In this document: positions 1 to 6,547 of the stretch, in pieces
Numbering within the stretch: the first letter of the stretch is position 1
Layout: the number at the start of each line of letters is the position of its first letter
From: Phormidium sp. FACHB-1136
GTDB taxonomy: Bacteria > Cyanobacteriota > Cyanobacteriia > Phormidesmidales > Phormidesmidaceae
Length of the DNA stretch: 64,000 bases
Assembly: GCF_014697375.1 (NCBI RefSeq)
Contig: NZ_JACJRS010000011.1
Location: forward strand, 16,571-80,570
Reading direction: 5' to 3'
Notes under the pieces: generated by a model
Database searches by the model: none
Seen by the model: only the letters and a program-made list of their open reading frames with translations
What the model was told of the DNA's origin: nothing
Made by a program: the position numbers and the translations under genes

Positions 1-1362
1 GGGATGGGGCATCAGGTGAGGATGTAGCACCACGACATGATTGGCCTCCAGCCCTTTAGCCTTGTGAACACTGGATAACCATACCTTCGCCCGTTGGTCA
101 CTGAAGATCATGGCAATCTCTCGCCCTAGGTCAGCTATCGTGTGGGGCCGGGTAGCCTGGTAGATCGCAAGGATGGTTGCTACTCGGTCTTTGACATTAG
201 CCATGGCCATCTCTAGATCATCTGGCTCCATGCCCTGCCGTAGTTCCCGCTGCTCTGCCACATACTTCTGCAAGTAGACCTCTAGGCGGCTCATCTGGAA
301 CCCCTGCATCTCTTCAATCTGGTGAAGGATACTGATCAAGTTTTTGCCGATGTCTGTCCCGCGAATCCGGGCCGGAATCCCTGCGCGGATCAGGCTAAAG
401 CAAACGGCCACTAGGGGGGCGTTGGTGCGGCAAACAATCAGATCACCGTCGTGGACGTGCTGAATGATGTCTTCCTCGTCGATGTCCCTCACAGTGCCCT
501 GGGGTGCCCCTGGTCGGGCCTCGATACCGGGATAGACTTCGTTGGCTAACGCAATGTGTGAGGTGGGGCAACGGTAGCAGATCGACAACGGTAACACCTG
601 GGCCTGGGTGCGTTGGGTGATGTTGGCGATACTCTGGGTGTCGGCTCCCGTAAAGCCGTAGATGGCCTGTCGTTTATCGCCCACAAACAACATTCGTCCA
701 CCGTTGGCGCGGGCCTTCAGCACTAGCTCAAGCTGGGCCTTATTCAAGTCCTGGGCCTCGTCCACAAACACCCACTGCGCGGCCCTGGGCGCTAGTCCCA
801 TCACATAGGGCAACCACACCATGTCGTTGTAGTCGATCACCTGTCGGGCCTGGTCGATGCCCTGGTACAAAATCGGGGCGATGGCCTTGCAGGTAAAGTC
901 CCAGTCCTTGCGGTCAAGGTCGAATCGGGCCGCTAGGGCGTCTAGGCCGTCCTGGTTGTCGGCTTCGGTCAAGGTGAGCTGCACCACATTCAGCAGGGCT
1001 TTAATCCGGGCGCTGGCCTTCTGGGCGGTTTCATAGTCGGTCACACCATGGTCGGTTAGGTATTGGCGGATCAGTTGGCTATACTTGCGGCCTTCCACAT
1101 TGGGCCGTCCGATGGAGGATAGGGCCGATAGTCCCAGGGAATGAATGGTCTGTGCCCTCATCCCTTGGAGCTTGGTCTTTAGCTCGTCGGCAATGTGCCG
1201 ATTGAAGGCGCAAAACAGAGCGTTGCGGGACTCCAGGCGCTTCGATGCCTCAACACAGGTGGTCGTCTTGCCGCTGCCAGGGACGGCATCCACCACGGCA
1301 TCACCAGCGCCGCTGGTCACAAAGTCAAAGATGGCAGTCTGATAATTGGAGGGGTTAAACAT
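1..1362 (-). CDS. UvrD/Rep-type SF1 DNA helicase, 3' end outside window
   Basis: The gene enters from the left edge and is read leftwards from an ATG at 1362; 454 codons are visible with no stop. The translation shows the superfamily 1A helicase motifs in order: Walker A (VPGSGKTTT) about residue 29, an FVDEAQDLN Walker B about residue 200, a GDKRQAIYGFTGAD motif III, and SSVHKAKGLE (motif V) near the window edge. The enzyme should unwind DNA 3' to 5' using ATP, in repair or in replication of a mobile element. The codons just before the ATG read CCCCCAGAACGACC, the box found before several genes here. It ends a long run of same-strand plasmid-type genes. The C-terminus is not visible, so a fused nuclease domain cannot be excluded. 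Confidence 0.9.
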   Translation of the reverse strand, partial: MFNPSNYQTAIFDFVTSGAGDAVVDAVPGSGKTTTCVEASKRLESRNALFCAFNRHIADELKTKLQGMRAQTIHSLGLSALSSIGRPNVEGRKYSQLIRQYLTDHGVTDYETAQKASARIKALLNVVQLTLTEADNQDGLDALAARFDLDRKDWDFTCKAIAPILYQGIDQARQVIDYNDMVWLPYVMGLAPRAAQWVFVDEAQDLNKAQLELVLKARANGGRMLFVGDKRQAIYGFTGADTQSIANITQRTQAQVLPLSICYRCPTSHIALANEVYPGIEARPGAPQGTVRDIDEEDIIQHVHDGDLIVCRTNAPLVAVCFSLIRAGIPARIRGTDIGKNLISILHQIEEMQGFQMSRLEVYLQKYVAEQRELRQGMEPDDLEMAMANVKDRVATILAIYQATRPHTIADLGREIAMIFSDQRAKVWLSSVHKAKGLEANHVVVLHPHLMPHP

Positions 1363-1393
1363 GGTCGTTCTGGGGGAGATAGAGGGAATAAAG

Positions 1394-1582
1394 TTAGGCG
1401 GCAAGGTCTGTCTCGTTCGTCCAGTGGACAATGGCCTGGGCCTGGAAAACTTGGATCTGAGCGGTGACGATCACGGGCTTGGAGTAGCCCAGCACCCCCA
1501 AGATTTCCCTAATATCGGCGGGGGTGATCGGGGTCTGTCGTAGGTGGTCGTCTAGCTCAATGTGGATGGTGTAGTGGGTCAT
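1394..1582 (-). CDS. small hypothetical protein (62 aa)
   Basis: This is a short acidic protein with no recognised domain; it has a hydrophobic, beta-rich start (HYTIHIELDD) that could be a small ferredoxin-like or wing fold. It lies 31 bp upstream of the helicase gene on the same strand and is preceded directly by the CCCCCAGAACA box also found before its neighbours, which supports it as a real member of the run. A GCCCCTG/CAGGGGC hairpin lies at about 1610-1627 in the gap upstream. Function unknown. Confidence 0.5.
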   Translation of the reverse strand: MTHYTIHIELDDHLRQTPITPADIREILGVLGYSKPVIVTAQIQVFQAQAIVHWTNETDLAA

Positions 1583-1641
1583 TGTTCTGGGGGAGATGTG
1601 GGGGAATGCCCCTGTAGGCAGGGGCTAGGAGTCAAGGCTAC

Positions 1642-2028
1642 TTAGCAGGGAAAGATCGCATCGATCTCTACATCAAGATGCGCTTCAAGGACTCGTGGTG
1701 AGCGCATGGGCACACTGGCGCTGCGGCCATAGGTGCCTTGCAGTAGGGGCGTAATTTCCAAACCCCTCAGGGCCGCTTCCATCACGTAGGGCTGTAGTCG
1801 TTCATGGAACAATTCAAGGCTTTCCTTGGCCCGGTCTTGCATGGATGCTTTGCTAAATTTGGGCTGAAAAACGGCGATCAGTGGATCGTCCAGTTGGGGA
1901 TTGGTCAACACCTCAACCGCAACCTGGATCTTGCTAGCCAATACGCGGATCGTATTCATCAAGTGGTCATCGGTCATGCAGCAAATCAGAAGGGTATCGC
2001 CGTTGGCCGTGGTGTGAACGTCGTACAT
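1642..2028 (-). CDS. hypothetical protein (128 aa)
   Basis: I chose the ATG at 2028 (MYDVHTT) because GGAG lies nine bases before it; the reading frame can be extended five codons to a TTG but that would place the ribosome site inside the gene. The product has a beta-rich N-terminal half (DTLLICCMTDDHLM) and a helical centre rich in charged residues. No family is recognised. It sits in the minus-strand run between the 2094-2744 gene and the 62-residue gene, so it is probably co-transcribed with them. Confidence 0.6.
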   Translation of the reverse strand: MYDVHTTANGDTLLICCMTDDHLMNTIRVLASKIQVAVEVLTNPQLDDPLIAVFQPKFSKASMQDRAKESLELFHERLQPYVMEAALRGLEITPLLQGTYGRSASVPMRSPRVLEAHLDVEIDAIFPC

Positions 2029-2060
2029 GATTGATGTCTCCAAGAAAGGTTAATAGGGGT

Positions 2061-2078
2061 GCCCTGGAAGGCCAGGGC
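2061..2078 (-). promoter_or_regulatory. intergenic hairpin GCCCTGG/CCAGGGC
   Basis: A perfect seven-base stem with a four-base loop fills most of the 65-base gap between the genes at 2094-2744 and 1642-2028. No T-run follows on either strand, so it looks less like a terminator and more like an intercistronic element that could protect or separate messages. Most gaps in this run hold a comparable GC-rich hairpin. Confidence 0.5.
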
Positions 2079-2093
2079 GGTAACTAGAAGTCG

Positions 2094-2744
2094 TTATGCA
2101 GAGGGCAGTTGAGGATTTTGGAGAGACTGCAAGACCTGGTGGGGAGTCAGTTCAGGCTCCAGCTTGGCCGTGTCTACCATCTGTTGCACCAGCAGGGACG
2201 GCAAACCATCGACACACATCATTTCGCGGGTGCCGTCCAAGTCAAGCAACTGGGGCTTAGATTCCACAAACTCAACAATCTGCTTGAGTTGTTCCTGCTC
2301 TTCTTTGCCCTTACGCTCACGCCAATCAAATTTGACTGAGGCATAGTTACGATCCCCGTTGATATGGCGCTGGAAGCTCACCTTAAAGATGCCCTCGGCG
2401 GGGTTCACCCCTTCACCCACTAGGCGGGTCACAGTCTGCTGTAGGGCACTCAGAGAACGGGTTTTGATGTAGCTCACACAGACCGTATTCGACGGCAATA
2501 CTTCACAACCGGGGGCGGGGATATAGAACAACTGCATCCAAGCCACATTGCGAGCTTTGCCCAAACTCCCAAAGTAACGGGACACCTTGATTACTGAGAT
2601 TTCAGCTTCATTGCCCAGAAAATCAGCCTCACTTAGGGCCAACTGTCCAGATTGACAGTTGAACCGGACGGCGTAGGGGGCATCGGGCAAGTAGATAGCA
2701 TCAGTGGGCTTACTACCAAAGATGTCAGATAGAGCATTCGTCAT
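2094..2744 (-). CDS. hypothetical plasmid-type protein (216 aa)
   Basis: The ATG at 2744 is preceded by AAGAAGGA with good spacing, so I prefer it to the longer frame that opens at 2822. The protein has a long beta-rich N-terminal domain (residues 1-130) and a lysine/glutamate-rich helical part followed by a C-terminal segment (DGLPSLLVQQMVDTAKLEP). I do not recognise the family. Its position, next to an XRE regulator, ArdC and a helicase, fits a mobile-element housekeeping gene, possibly single-stranded DNA binding, but that is only a guess from context. The upstream gap carries the ACGACCA-loop hairpin. Confidence 0.7.
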   Translation of the reverse strand: MTNALSDIFGSKPTDAIYLPDAPYAVRFNCQSGQLALSEADFLGNEAEISVIKVSRYFGSLGKARNVAWMQLFYIPAPGCEVLPSNTVCVSYIKTRSLSALQQTVTRLVGEGVNPAEGIFKVSFQRHINGDRNYASVKFDWRERKGKEEQEQLKQIVEFVESKPQLLDLDGTREMMCVDGLPSLLVQQMVDTAKLEPELTPHQVLQSLQNPQLPSA

Positions 2745-2778
2745 GATCGTTGTCCTTCTTCGTTCTGGATGGATAAAG

Positions 2779-2797
2779 CCCGTGTGGTCGTCACGGG
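2779..2797 (-). promoter_or_regulatory. ACGACCA-loop leader hairpin, copy A
   Basis: On the minus strand a CCCGTG stem closes on CACGGG around the loop ACGACCA, 35-55 bases before the ATG at 2744. CTAAAA lies before the hairpin, and TTTATCC, CCAGAACGA and AAGAAGGA follow it. The stem differs from copies B and C (CTGTG/CACAG) but pairing is kept, which argues for a selected RNA or DNA hairpin rather than chance. Confidence 0.65.
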
Positions 2798-2846
2798 GGC
2801 GGCTTTTAGGGACTTCCACCACAGGTCACAGGGGTTAGAAAGTCAG

Positions 2847-3080
2847 CTAGTCCAGGAAAAACAGTGGCTCGACAGCAAGACGTTCAGCAAGTCGAAAGAT
2901 AGAAGATACAGGGACTTTCAGGAGATCGGCATAGCTTTTCAAAAAGTCCAGAGAAGGATTCTTCTTCTCCTTTTCAACCTCGCAGATATGAGATTTACTG
3001 ACGCTTAAAGCTGCCGCTAGATCTTCCTGATTCAGTTCTTTTGCGGTTCTTATTAAGATCAATGCTTGTCCTAATTTCAT
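2847..3080 (-). CDS. XRE-family helix-turn-helix regulator (77 aa)
   Basis: A single-domain Cro/CI-like DNA-binding protein. The five-helix fold covers residues 1-65: GQALILIRTAKELNQEDLAA, then SVSKSHICEVEKEKKNPS as the turn and recognition helix, then LLKVPVSSIF. It probably controls genes of this accessory block, perhaps itself. It has the same orientation as its neighbours and is preceded by a leader hairpin (3111-3130). Possible targets are the palindromes before the SWIM and SLOG genes, but nothing in the sequence proves that. Confidence 0.85.
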   Translation of the reverse strand: MKLGQALILIRTAKELNQEDLAAALSVSKSHICEVEKEKKNPSLDFLKSYADLLKVPVSSIFRLAERLAVEPLFFLD

Positions 3081-3110
3081 GGGTAATACCTGCTCAGACT
3101 TTAGATATTG

Positions 3111-3130
3111 ATCGTGTGGTCGTCATGGAT
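3111..3130 (-). promoter_or_regulatory. ACGACCA-loop leader hairpin, copy D
   Basis: The minus strand again shows TGACGACCACAC, the twelve bases shared with copies A-C. The stem is weaker here (ATCGTG against CATGGAT, needing a bulge), while the flanking blocks GCCGCCCTGG, GGCCTAAAA and CCCC are kept. It lies upstream of the XRE gene that starts at 3080. The CCCAGAAC box is absent from this copy. Confidence 0.5.
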
Positions 3131-3164
3131 GGGGTAGTTTTAGGCCATACCCCAGGGCGGCGGT

Positions 3165-3605
3165 TTAGGCCGCTAGCTGGGCCTGAACCATGAGCTTGGC
3201 GACCTCAAGCTGATTCATCGCAAGCTGGCGGTCAACCTTGAGGGTTTGATAGTCCTCCTGGGCCTTCTGTAGCCGTTGCTGGGCCTCTTGGTAGGCGTCA
3301 CCCTGCATCAATTCAGACCGCCTAGCCTTGCGCTGCTGGTCGTTCTTGAGGGCGCTATCCTCGGCAATGGTGCGCTCAATCTCAGCGGTGGCGGCGTCTA
3401 GTTTGGCCTGGGCCTGGTGTAGGCGGGTTTCATTTCGTAGCACGGCCTTAGACAAGCGATGGATCTTCCCTGGTAGGGGCAACAGCAGATCCGATAGGGA
3501 AAGCTGGGCAGTGCCTTTGCAGTGGTAGCAATCCTCCAGGTCATCAATGGCATTAGGGTCGGTGGTGGGCACCGTTCCGCTGGCTTCGCAAAATAAACAG
3601 TCCAT
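3165..3605 (-). CDS. zinc-finger plus coiled-coil protein (146 aa)
   Basis: The start at 3605 has GAAGGA about ten bases upstream; the longer frame to 3788 would overlap the neighbouring gene and lacks support. The N-terminus has two paired cysteines (CLFC near residue 3 and CYHC near residue 27), a DnaJ-type or rubredoxin-like zinc knuckle. Residues 50-140 form a long coiled coil rich in Gln, Lys, Glu and Ala. Function is unknown; such proteins often act as adaptors. It follows the 3670-3942 gene with a 64-base gap that contains a perfect GGGCAGA/TCTGCCC hairpin at 3638-3656. Confidence 0.7.
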   Translation of the reverse strand: MDCLFCEASGTVPTTDPNAIDDLEDCYHCKGTAQLSLSDLLLPLPGKIHRLSKAVLRNETRLHQAQAKLDAATAEIERTIAEDSALKNDQQRKARRSELMQGDAYQEAQQRLQKAQEDYQTLKVDRQLAMNQLEVAKLMVQAQLAA

Positions 3606-3669
3606 GGGTTCGCATCCTTCAGCTAAAAGTAACGGGTGGGCAGATCGGCTCTGCCCTGGCCATGGGGGT

Positions 3670-3942
3670 CTAAAATTCGCAGTCGCAAGGGTTGGGGTCG
3701 TCGTAGTGACCAGACAGATAGGCGCGGCTAGGAACGCTCCACTGCACCTTTGAGCCGTCTTTGCTGATCCGTTCGTGGATCTCTGCAATTTCGTGAAGGA
3801 CAGTCTTGATGCCCCAACGCTTCACCACTTCCTCTAGGGCTAGGGAATCCAAGTCCCAAGCCTCGGCCTGTTGGTCTTCGGCGCTCTCGCGCTGGGCCTG
3901 GTCGCGTTGGTAAGCCATCTCTAAGGGTTCGCGTACAATCAT
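3670..3942 (-). CDS. hypothetical protein (90 aa)
   Basis: The ATG at 3942 has AGAGGA eight bases upstream. The product is helical and charged in its first half (YQRDQAQRESAEDQQAEAW) and ends in a Cys-containing tail (PNPCDCEF). No family is recognised. It is in the same run as ArdC and the zinc-finger coiled-coil gene, with the variant leader hairpin at 3978-4001 upstream. Confidence 0.55.
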   Translation of the reverse strand: MIVREPLEMAYQRDQAQRESAEDQQAEAWDLDSLALEEVVKRWGIKTVLHEIAEIHERISKDGSKVQWSVPSRAYLSGHYDDPNPCDCEF

Positions 3943-3977
3943 GGGTAGATCCTCTACTTCGTTCTGGGGATTAGCTT

Positions 3978-4001
3978 CTGCCTTGCTTGGTCGCTGGGCA
4001 G
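3978..4001 (-). promoter_or_regulatory. leader hairpin, diverged copy E (CGACCA in loop)
   Basis: On the minus strand CTGCC pairs with GGCAG around a 14-base loop that keeps CGACCA. The outer blocks GCCGCCCTGGGCAAGGCG, TTAAAAGGCCCAC and CCCCAGAACGAAG match copy B closely, so this is the same module with a replaced stem. Read on the plus strand it is followed by seven T residues and could also stop plus-strand transcription. Confidence 0.5.
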
Positions 4002-4042
4002 TTTTTTTGTGGGCCTTTTAACGCCTTGCCCAGGGCGGCTAA

Positions 4043-4957
4043 CTAGGCGGCTAGGGCTTCGTCCTCGGCCAACATTCCGGCATTACTCAGCAGGTATTTA
4101 GAAGCCTTCTGGGCTTGGCTTGCGGCCTGTAGAAATGCCTTCTTGTCGGACTTGAGAATTTCAATCCAATTCGATAGATAACTAGCGTGGTTTTCAAGCT
4201 GGCTGGTCATGGCCAACTCATTGCAGATAAAGGCGGCGCTTAACTCTGCGATCAACTCTTCAAAGGCGTAGGCTTGGGAACCAAACTTATTGCCCAACTT
4301 GCGGTCTAGGCGGGTGCTGTGGCCTGTCCAGTGGCTTAGTTCATGGGCAAAGGTAGAATAGTAGGCTTCAGCGCTGGTAAAGTCGTCATAGTTGGGCATT
4401 TGAATCTTGTCTTGGCTGGATGAATAACAAGCCATATCACCGCCAAACCTGACCTTTGCTTTTTGGGCGGTAATAAATTTCTCAGCCATATTTAGGCGGG
4501 GTTCTGTGTTGCTGCCACCCTTGCGGAATTTAGAGAGATAATGTTCCTTCTTGGTGTCGGCTTCGCTGTCGTCGATGCAATCCAGATTGAATACACTCAA
4601 CCACTTAAAAGCATTGAAGAATTGCTTGCTAACTTCTCCGGTGGCTTCGTCCGTGACCTCTTTAGAAGCTCGTCCACCCCAGACTAGACAGGTGGCCTTG
4701 CTGCCTTTGATGATCTTCCAGTTCAACGCCTTGGCCTGACTAAACCCAACAAACAACGTGCTTTGGTAGTCGTTCAGCATGACATCAACTGTTGCAATCA
4801 AGGGGTTCATCCCTCGGTATTGATGCCCGGTGATCGCGTTGGCGTAGGGGGTAGAATGCCAAGGCTTCACCCATGGGGTCTTCCCGGCTTCCATCAGGGT
4901 CAAAATCTTATCGGTCAATAGCTGAAACTTGTCTGTAGCTTGGGCTTTTTTAGCCAT
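4043..4957 (-). CDS. ardC: ArdC-type antirestriction protein
   Basis: The protein (304 aa) matches the two-part ArdC plan: an N-terminal single-strand-DNA-binding domain (residues 1-130; WVKPWHSTPYANAITGHQYRGMN and LVWGG are typical) and a C-terminal zincin-like domain with HELSHWTGH at about residue 209 as metal site, followed by the downstream Glu in YAFEELIAELSAAF. In plasmids and ICEs ArdC shields incoming single-stranded DNA from host restriction. GAAGGATAACGATC precedes the ATG. Its presence is strong evidence that this region moves, or once moved, by conjugation. No relaxase was seen in the window. Confidence 0.9.
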   Translation of the reverse strand: MAKKAQATDKFQLLTDKILTLMEAGKTPWVKPWHSTPYANAITGHQYRGMNPLIATVDVMLNDYQSTLFVGFSQAKALNWKIIKGSKATCLVWGGRASKEVTDEATGEVSKQFFNAFKWLSVFNLDCIDDSEADTKKEHYLSKFRKGGSNTEPRLNMAEKFITAQKAKVRFGGDMACYSSSQDKIQMPNYDDFTSAEAYYSTFAHELSHWTGHSTRLDRKLGNKFGSQAYAFEELIAELSAAFICNELAMTSQLENHASYLSNWIEILKSDKKAFLQAASQAQKASKYLLSNAGMLAEDEALAA

Positions 4958-4989
4958 GATCGTTATCCTTCTTCGTTCTGGGTGAATAA

Positions 4990-5006
4990 CTGTGTGGTCG
5001 TCACAG
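4990..5006 (-). promoter_or_regulatory. ACGACCA-loop leader hairpin, copy B
   Basis: CTGTG-ACGACCA-CACAG on the minus strand, with one further A-T pair possible on the outside. It stands upstream of ardC and is followed by TTATTCACCCAGAACGAAG and the ribosome site AAGGA. The upstream block (GCCGCCCTAGGCAAGGCG then CTAAAAGGCCCA) is nearly identical to copy E. Confidence 0.65.
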
Positions 5007-5040
5007 TGGGCCTTTTAGCGCCTTGCCTAGGGCGGCTAGA

Positions 5041-5319
5041 CTAGACGATGGATAGAATCAACTGGGTTAACTGCTGGGCTAGGTTGCTGCCTAGATTGAT
5101 GCAATCTAGATTGCCTTCTTCGACGATCTCTTTAAGCTCCCAAGCTTTGTACTCGGGTAGGTGATAGGTGATATCTAGATCGCTTTCCCAATCTGCATCG
5201 GGGCTAGTCTTGACTTCTTCGCTTTCTAGAATCTTCTTGAGGTCGCTACCGTGGCTGTAGCGATCTCCAATCCAATCAATCGCTTGGCGGTCGTCTTTGG
5301 TCAGGGTCATAAAATACAT
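5041..5319 (-). CDS. hypothetical acidic protein (92 aa)
   Basis: A strongly acidic small protein (DLKKILESEEVKTSPDADWESDLDITYHLPEYKAW). No known family is seen, but size and charge resemble DNA-mimic or anti-restriction companions of ArdC; that is an inference only. The first ATG (5319) has GAGAAAG five bases upstream; a second ATG three codons on is possible. It lies between ardC and the SWIM gene on the same strand, with leader hairpin copy C upstream. Confidence 0.6.
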   Translation of the reverse strand: MYFMTLTKDDRQAIDWIGDRYSHGSDLKKILESEEVKTSPDADWESDLDITYHLPEYKAWELKEIVEEGNLDCINLGSNLAQQLTQLILSIV

Positions 5320-5350
5320 AATCTTTCTCTTCGTTCTGGGGGAAATAAAC

Positions 5351-5367
5351 CTGTGTGGTCGTCACAG
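5351..5367 (-). promoter_or_regulatory. ACGACCA-loop leader hairpin, copy C
   Basis: CTGTG-ACGACCA-CACAG on the minus strand, identical in hairpin to copy B. It is followed by TTTATTTCCCCCAGAACGAAG and the start codon at 5319, and preceded by GCGCCCTGGACATGGCC and CTAAAACTGCCC. The repeated order of blocks in copies A-E suggests a mobile or duplicated leader cassette. Confidence 0.65.
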
Positions 5368-5400
5368 AGGGCAGTTTTAGGCCATGTCCAGGGCGCAACA

Positions 5401-5874
5401 TTAAGCGGCGTAAAGGGCTGGCCTTTCTGCCACATTTGGGAAAGGAATAATGGTTTTAGCTTGGATGTAATCTCGTAGCGAACTAAAGCCAAGCTGGGCT
5501 AAAACGGCGTAACCGTGTTTGCAACATCCTCGGCCAAAAAACTCAAGCTGATTGTTTAAGTCATCGCAGGTGCAAAAGACACCTTCCCGGCGGACTTCAA
5601 CGACATAGAACGTATCTTTTCGCAGGTTGCGGACGGTGTAGTGATTCGCCATATCTAGGCGCTCCGTAACCTTCATGCCTTTGCTGCTGGCTTTCCGAAA
5701 ATCAACAAAGTGATTTAGAAACACGCGCTTGCTGATAAAGGTGGGGCGCTTGCCCTTCACCCATACCCAAATGACTTTGAAGAACTCGCGGATCTCCACT
5801 TGGGCCGATGACTTCAGACCCAACAGACGGCGGACGGCGGCGGCGGAAAACAGAAGGTTAAATGCTGTGACCAT
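5401..5874 (-). CDS. SWIM zinc-finger-like protein (157 aa)
   Basis: The C-terminal half contains VRREGVFCTCDD followed by GRGCCKHGYAVLAQLG, the CxC...CxH pattern of a SWIM zinc finger, a small DNA- or protein-binding domain. The N-terminal 75 residues are basic and hydrophobic, with no domain seen. A nucleic-acid-binding role on the accessory element is likely. Two ATCTA-N4-TAGAT palindromes begin 20 bases upstream of the ATG, so its expression is probably repressed by a dimeric regulator. The same pair precedes the SLOG gene next to it. Confidence 0.7.
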   Translation of the reverse strand: MVTAFNLLFSAAAVRRLLGLKSSAQVEIREFFKVIWVWVKGKRPTFISKRVFLNHFVDFRKASSKGMKVTERLDMANHYTVRNLRKDTFYVVEVRREGVFCTCDDLNNQLEFFGRGCCKHGYAVLAQLGFSSLRDYIQAKTIIPFPNVAERPALYAA

Positions 5875-5893
5875 GGCTAAATCCTCTCAACTC

Positions 5894-5929
5894 ATCTAAT
5901 TATAGATTATTTATCATCTAATTTTAGAT
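5894..5929. promoter_or_regulatory. paired operator, ATCTA-N4-TAGAT twice
   Basis: Two 14-base palindromes, ATCTAATTATAGAT (5894-5907) and ATCTAATTTTAGAT (5916-5929), start 22 bases apart, about two DNA turns, just before the SWIM gene. The same arrangement at 6512-6547 precedes the SLOG gene. Conserved half-sites with variable centres and constant spacing are the hallmark of two cooperating dimers. Confidence 0.75.
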
Positions 5930-5959
5930 GACTTAAGAGGATTTAATACAAATGAACCA

Positions 5960-6481
5960 TTAGAATAAGCTGGGCTGAACAATGGCGGGGGCGGCGTGGA
6001 ACCATCCACCACCCAGAGGCACCAGACCCCAACCAGCCGGGGCGGGGACACCAGAGGGCAGGAACACCAGACAGGGAACCCCAGAACCCAGGGCAAAAGC
6101 CAACGATGCCCAGGTGCCAGAACCCAGCCCAGAGAAGGCCACAGGCGACCGCCCAGAGGGCCGCAAACCAGCGGGGCAAGGGGAACCGGGGAACGACACC
6201 CACAAGCCTCCAGAGGCCGCTACAGACCGAACGCAGGCCACAGAACGGGCGGCAAAGGAACCCCGCCCAGACCCAAATCTGGACGCCTGGAACACCTGAG
6301 CACCGGGGAAAGCCTGACGAGCGGCCTGATCGATGCCAGGGGCGCAACCCACCACCACAGCAGCACCGGGGGCCACAGCGGGAACCAGCCCAGCCAGGGC
6401 CGACAGGGAAGCAGCAGCAGGGGCGCGGGAACCCGAAAAACCCACACAAGGGAAACCAGCGACCAAAGCAGCAGCAGACAT
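5960..6481 (-). CDS. SLOG-superfamily (DprA/YspA-like Rossmann) protein, 173 aa
   Basis: The opposite strand is also open because the DNA is very GC-rich, but this frame carries a coherent fold: a first strand and glycine loop CVGFSGSR, a GCAPGIDQAARQAFPGA motif (compare GxARGID of DprA), and GLGSGTWASLAFALGSGVPCLVF at the end (S/T-G-T and helix typical of SLOG proteins). SLOG domains bind nucleotides or nucleotide-derived signals and occur in DprA, LOG hydrolases and antiphage sensors. AGGTGG lies five bases before the ATG, and a paired operator lies 31 bases upstream. Its partner domain, if any, is not visible. It may act with the SWIM protein downstream. Confidence 0.7.
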   Translation of the reverse strand: MSAAALVAGFPCVGFSGSRAPAAASLSALAGLVPAVAPGAAVVVGCAPGIDQAARQAFPGAQVFQASRFGSGRGSFAARSVACVRSVAASGGLWVSFPGSPCPAGLRPSGRSPVAFSGLGSGTWASLAFALGSGVPCLVFLPSGVPAPAGWGLVPLGGGWFHAAPAIVQPSLF

Positions 6482-6511
6482 AAAACCACCTGAAAAACTT
6501 TCTGTATTTTA

Positions 6512-6547
6512 ATCTATTTTTAGATGCTAATTCATCTATTTTTAGAT
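6512..6547. promoter_or_regulatory. second paired operator, ATCTA-N4-TAGAT twice
   Basis: ATCTATTTTTAGAT occurs at 6512-6525 and again at 6534-6547, start-to-start 22 bp, the same spacing as the pair at 5894-5929. It lies just upstream of the SLOG gene. The sharing of a rare AT-rich site in otherwise GC-rich DNA strongly suggests one regulator for both genes. Confidence 0.75.

Noticed and set aside
5982..6493. Plus-strand frames of 105-165 codons over the SLOG gene
   Set aside because: They are antisense shadows; only the minus frame shows Rossmann motifs and has a ribosome site and operators.
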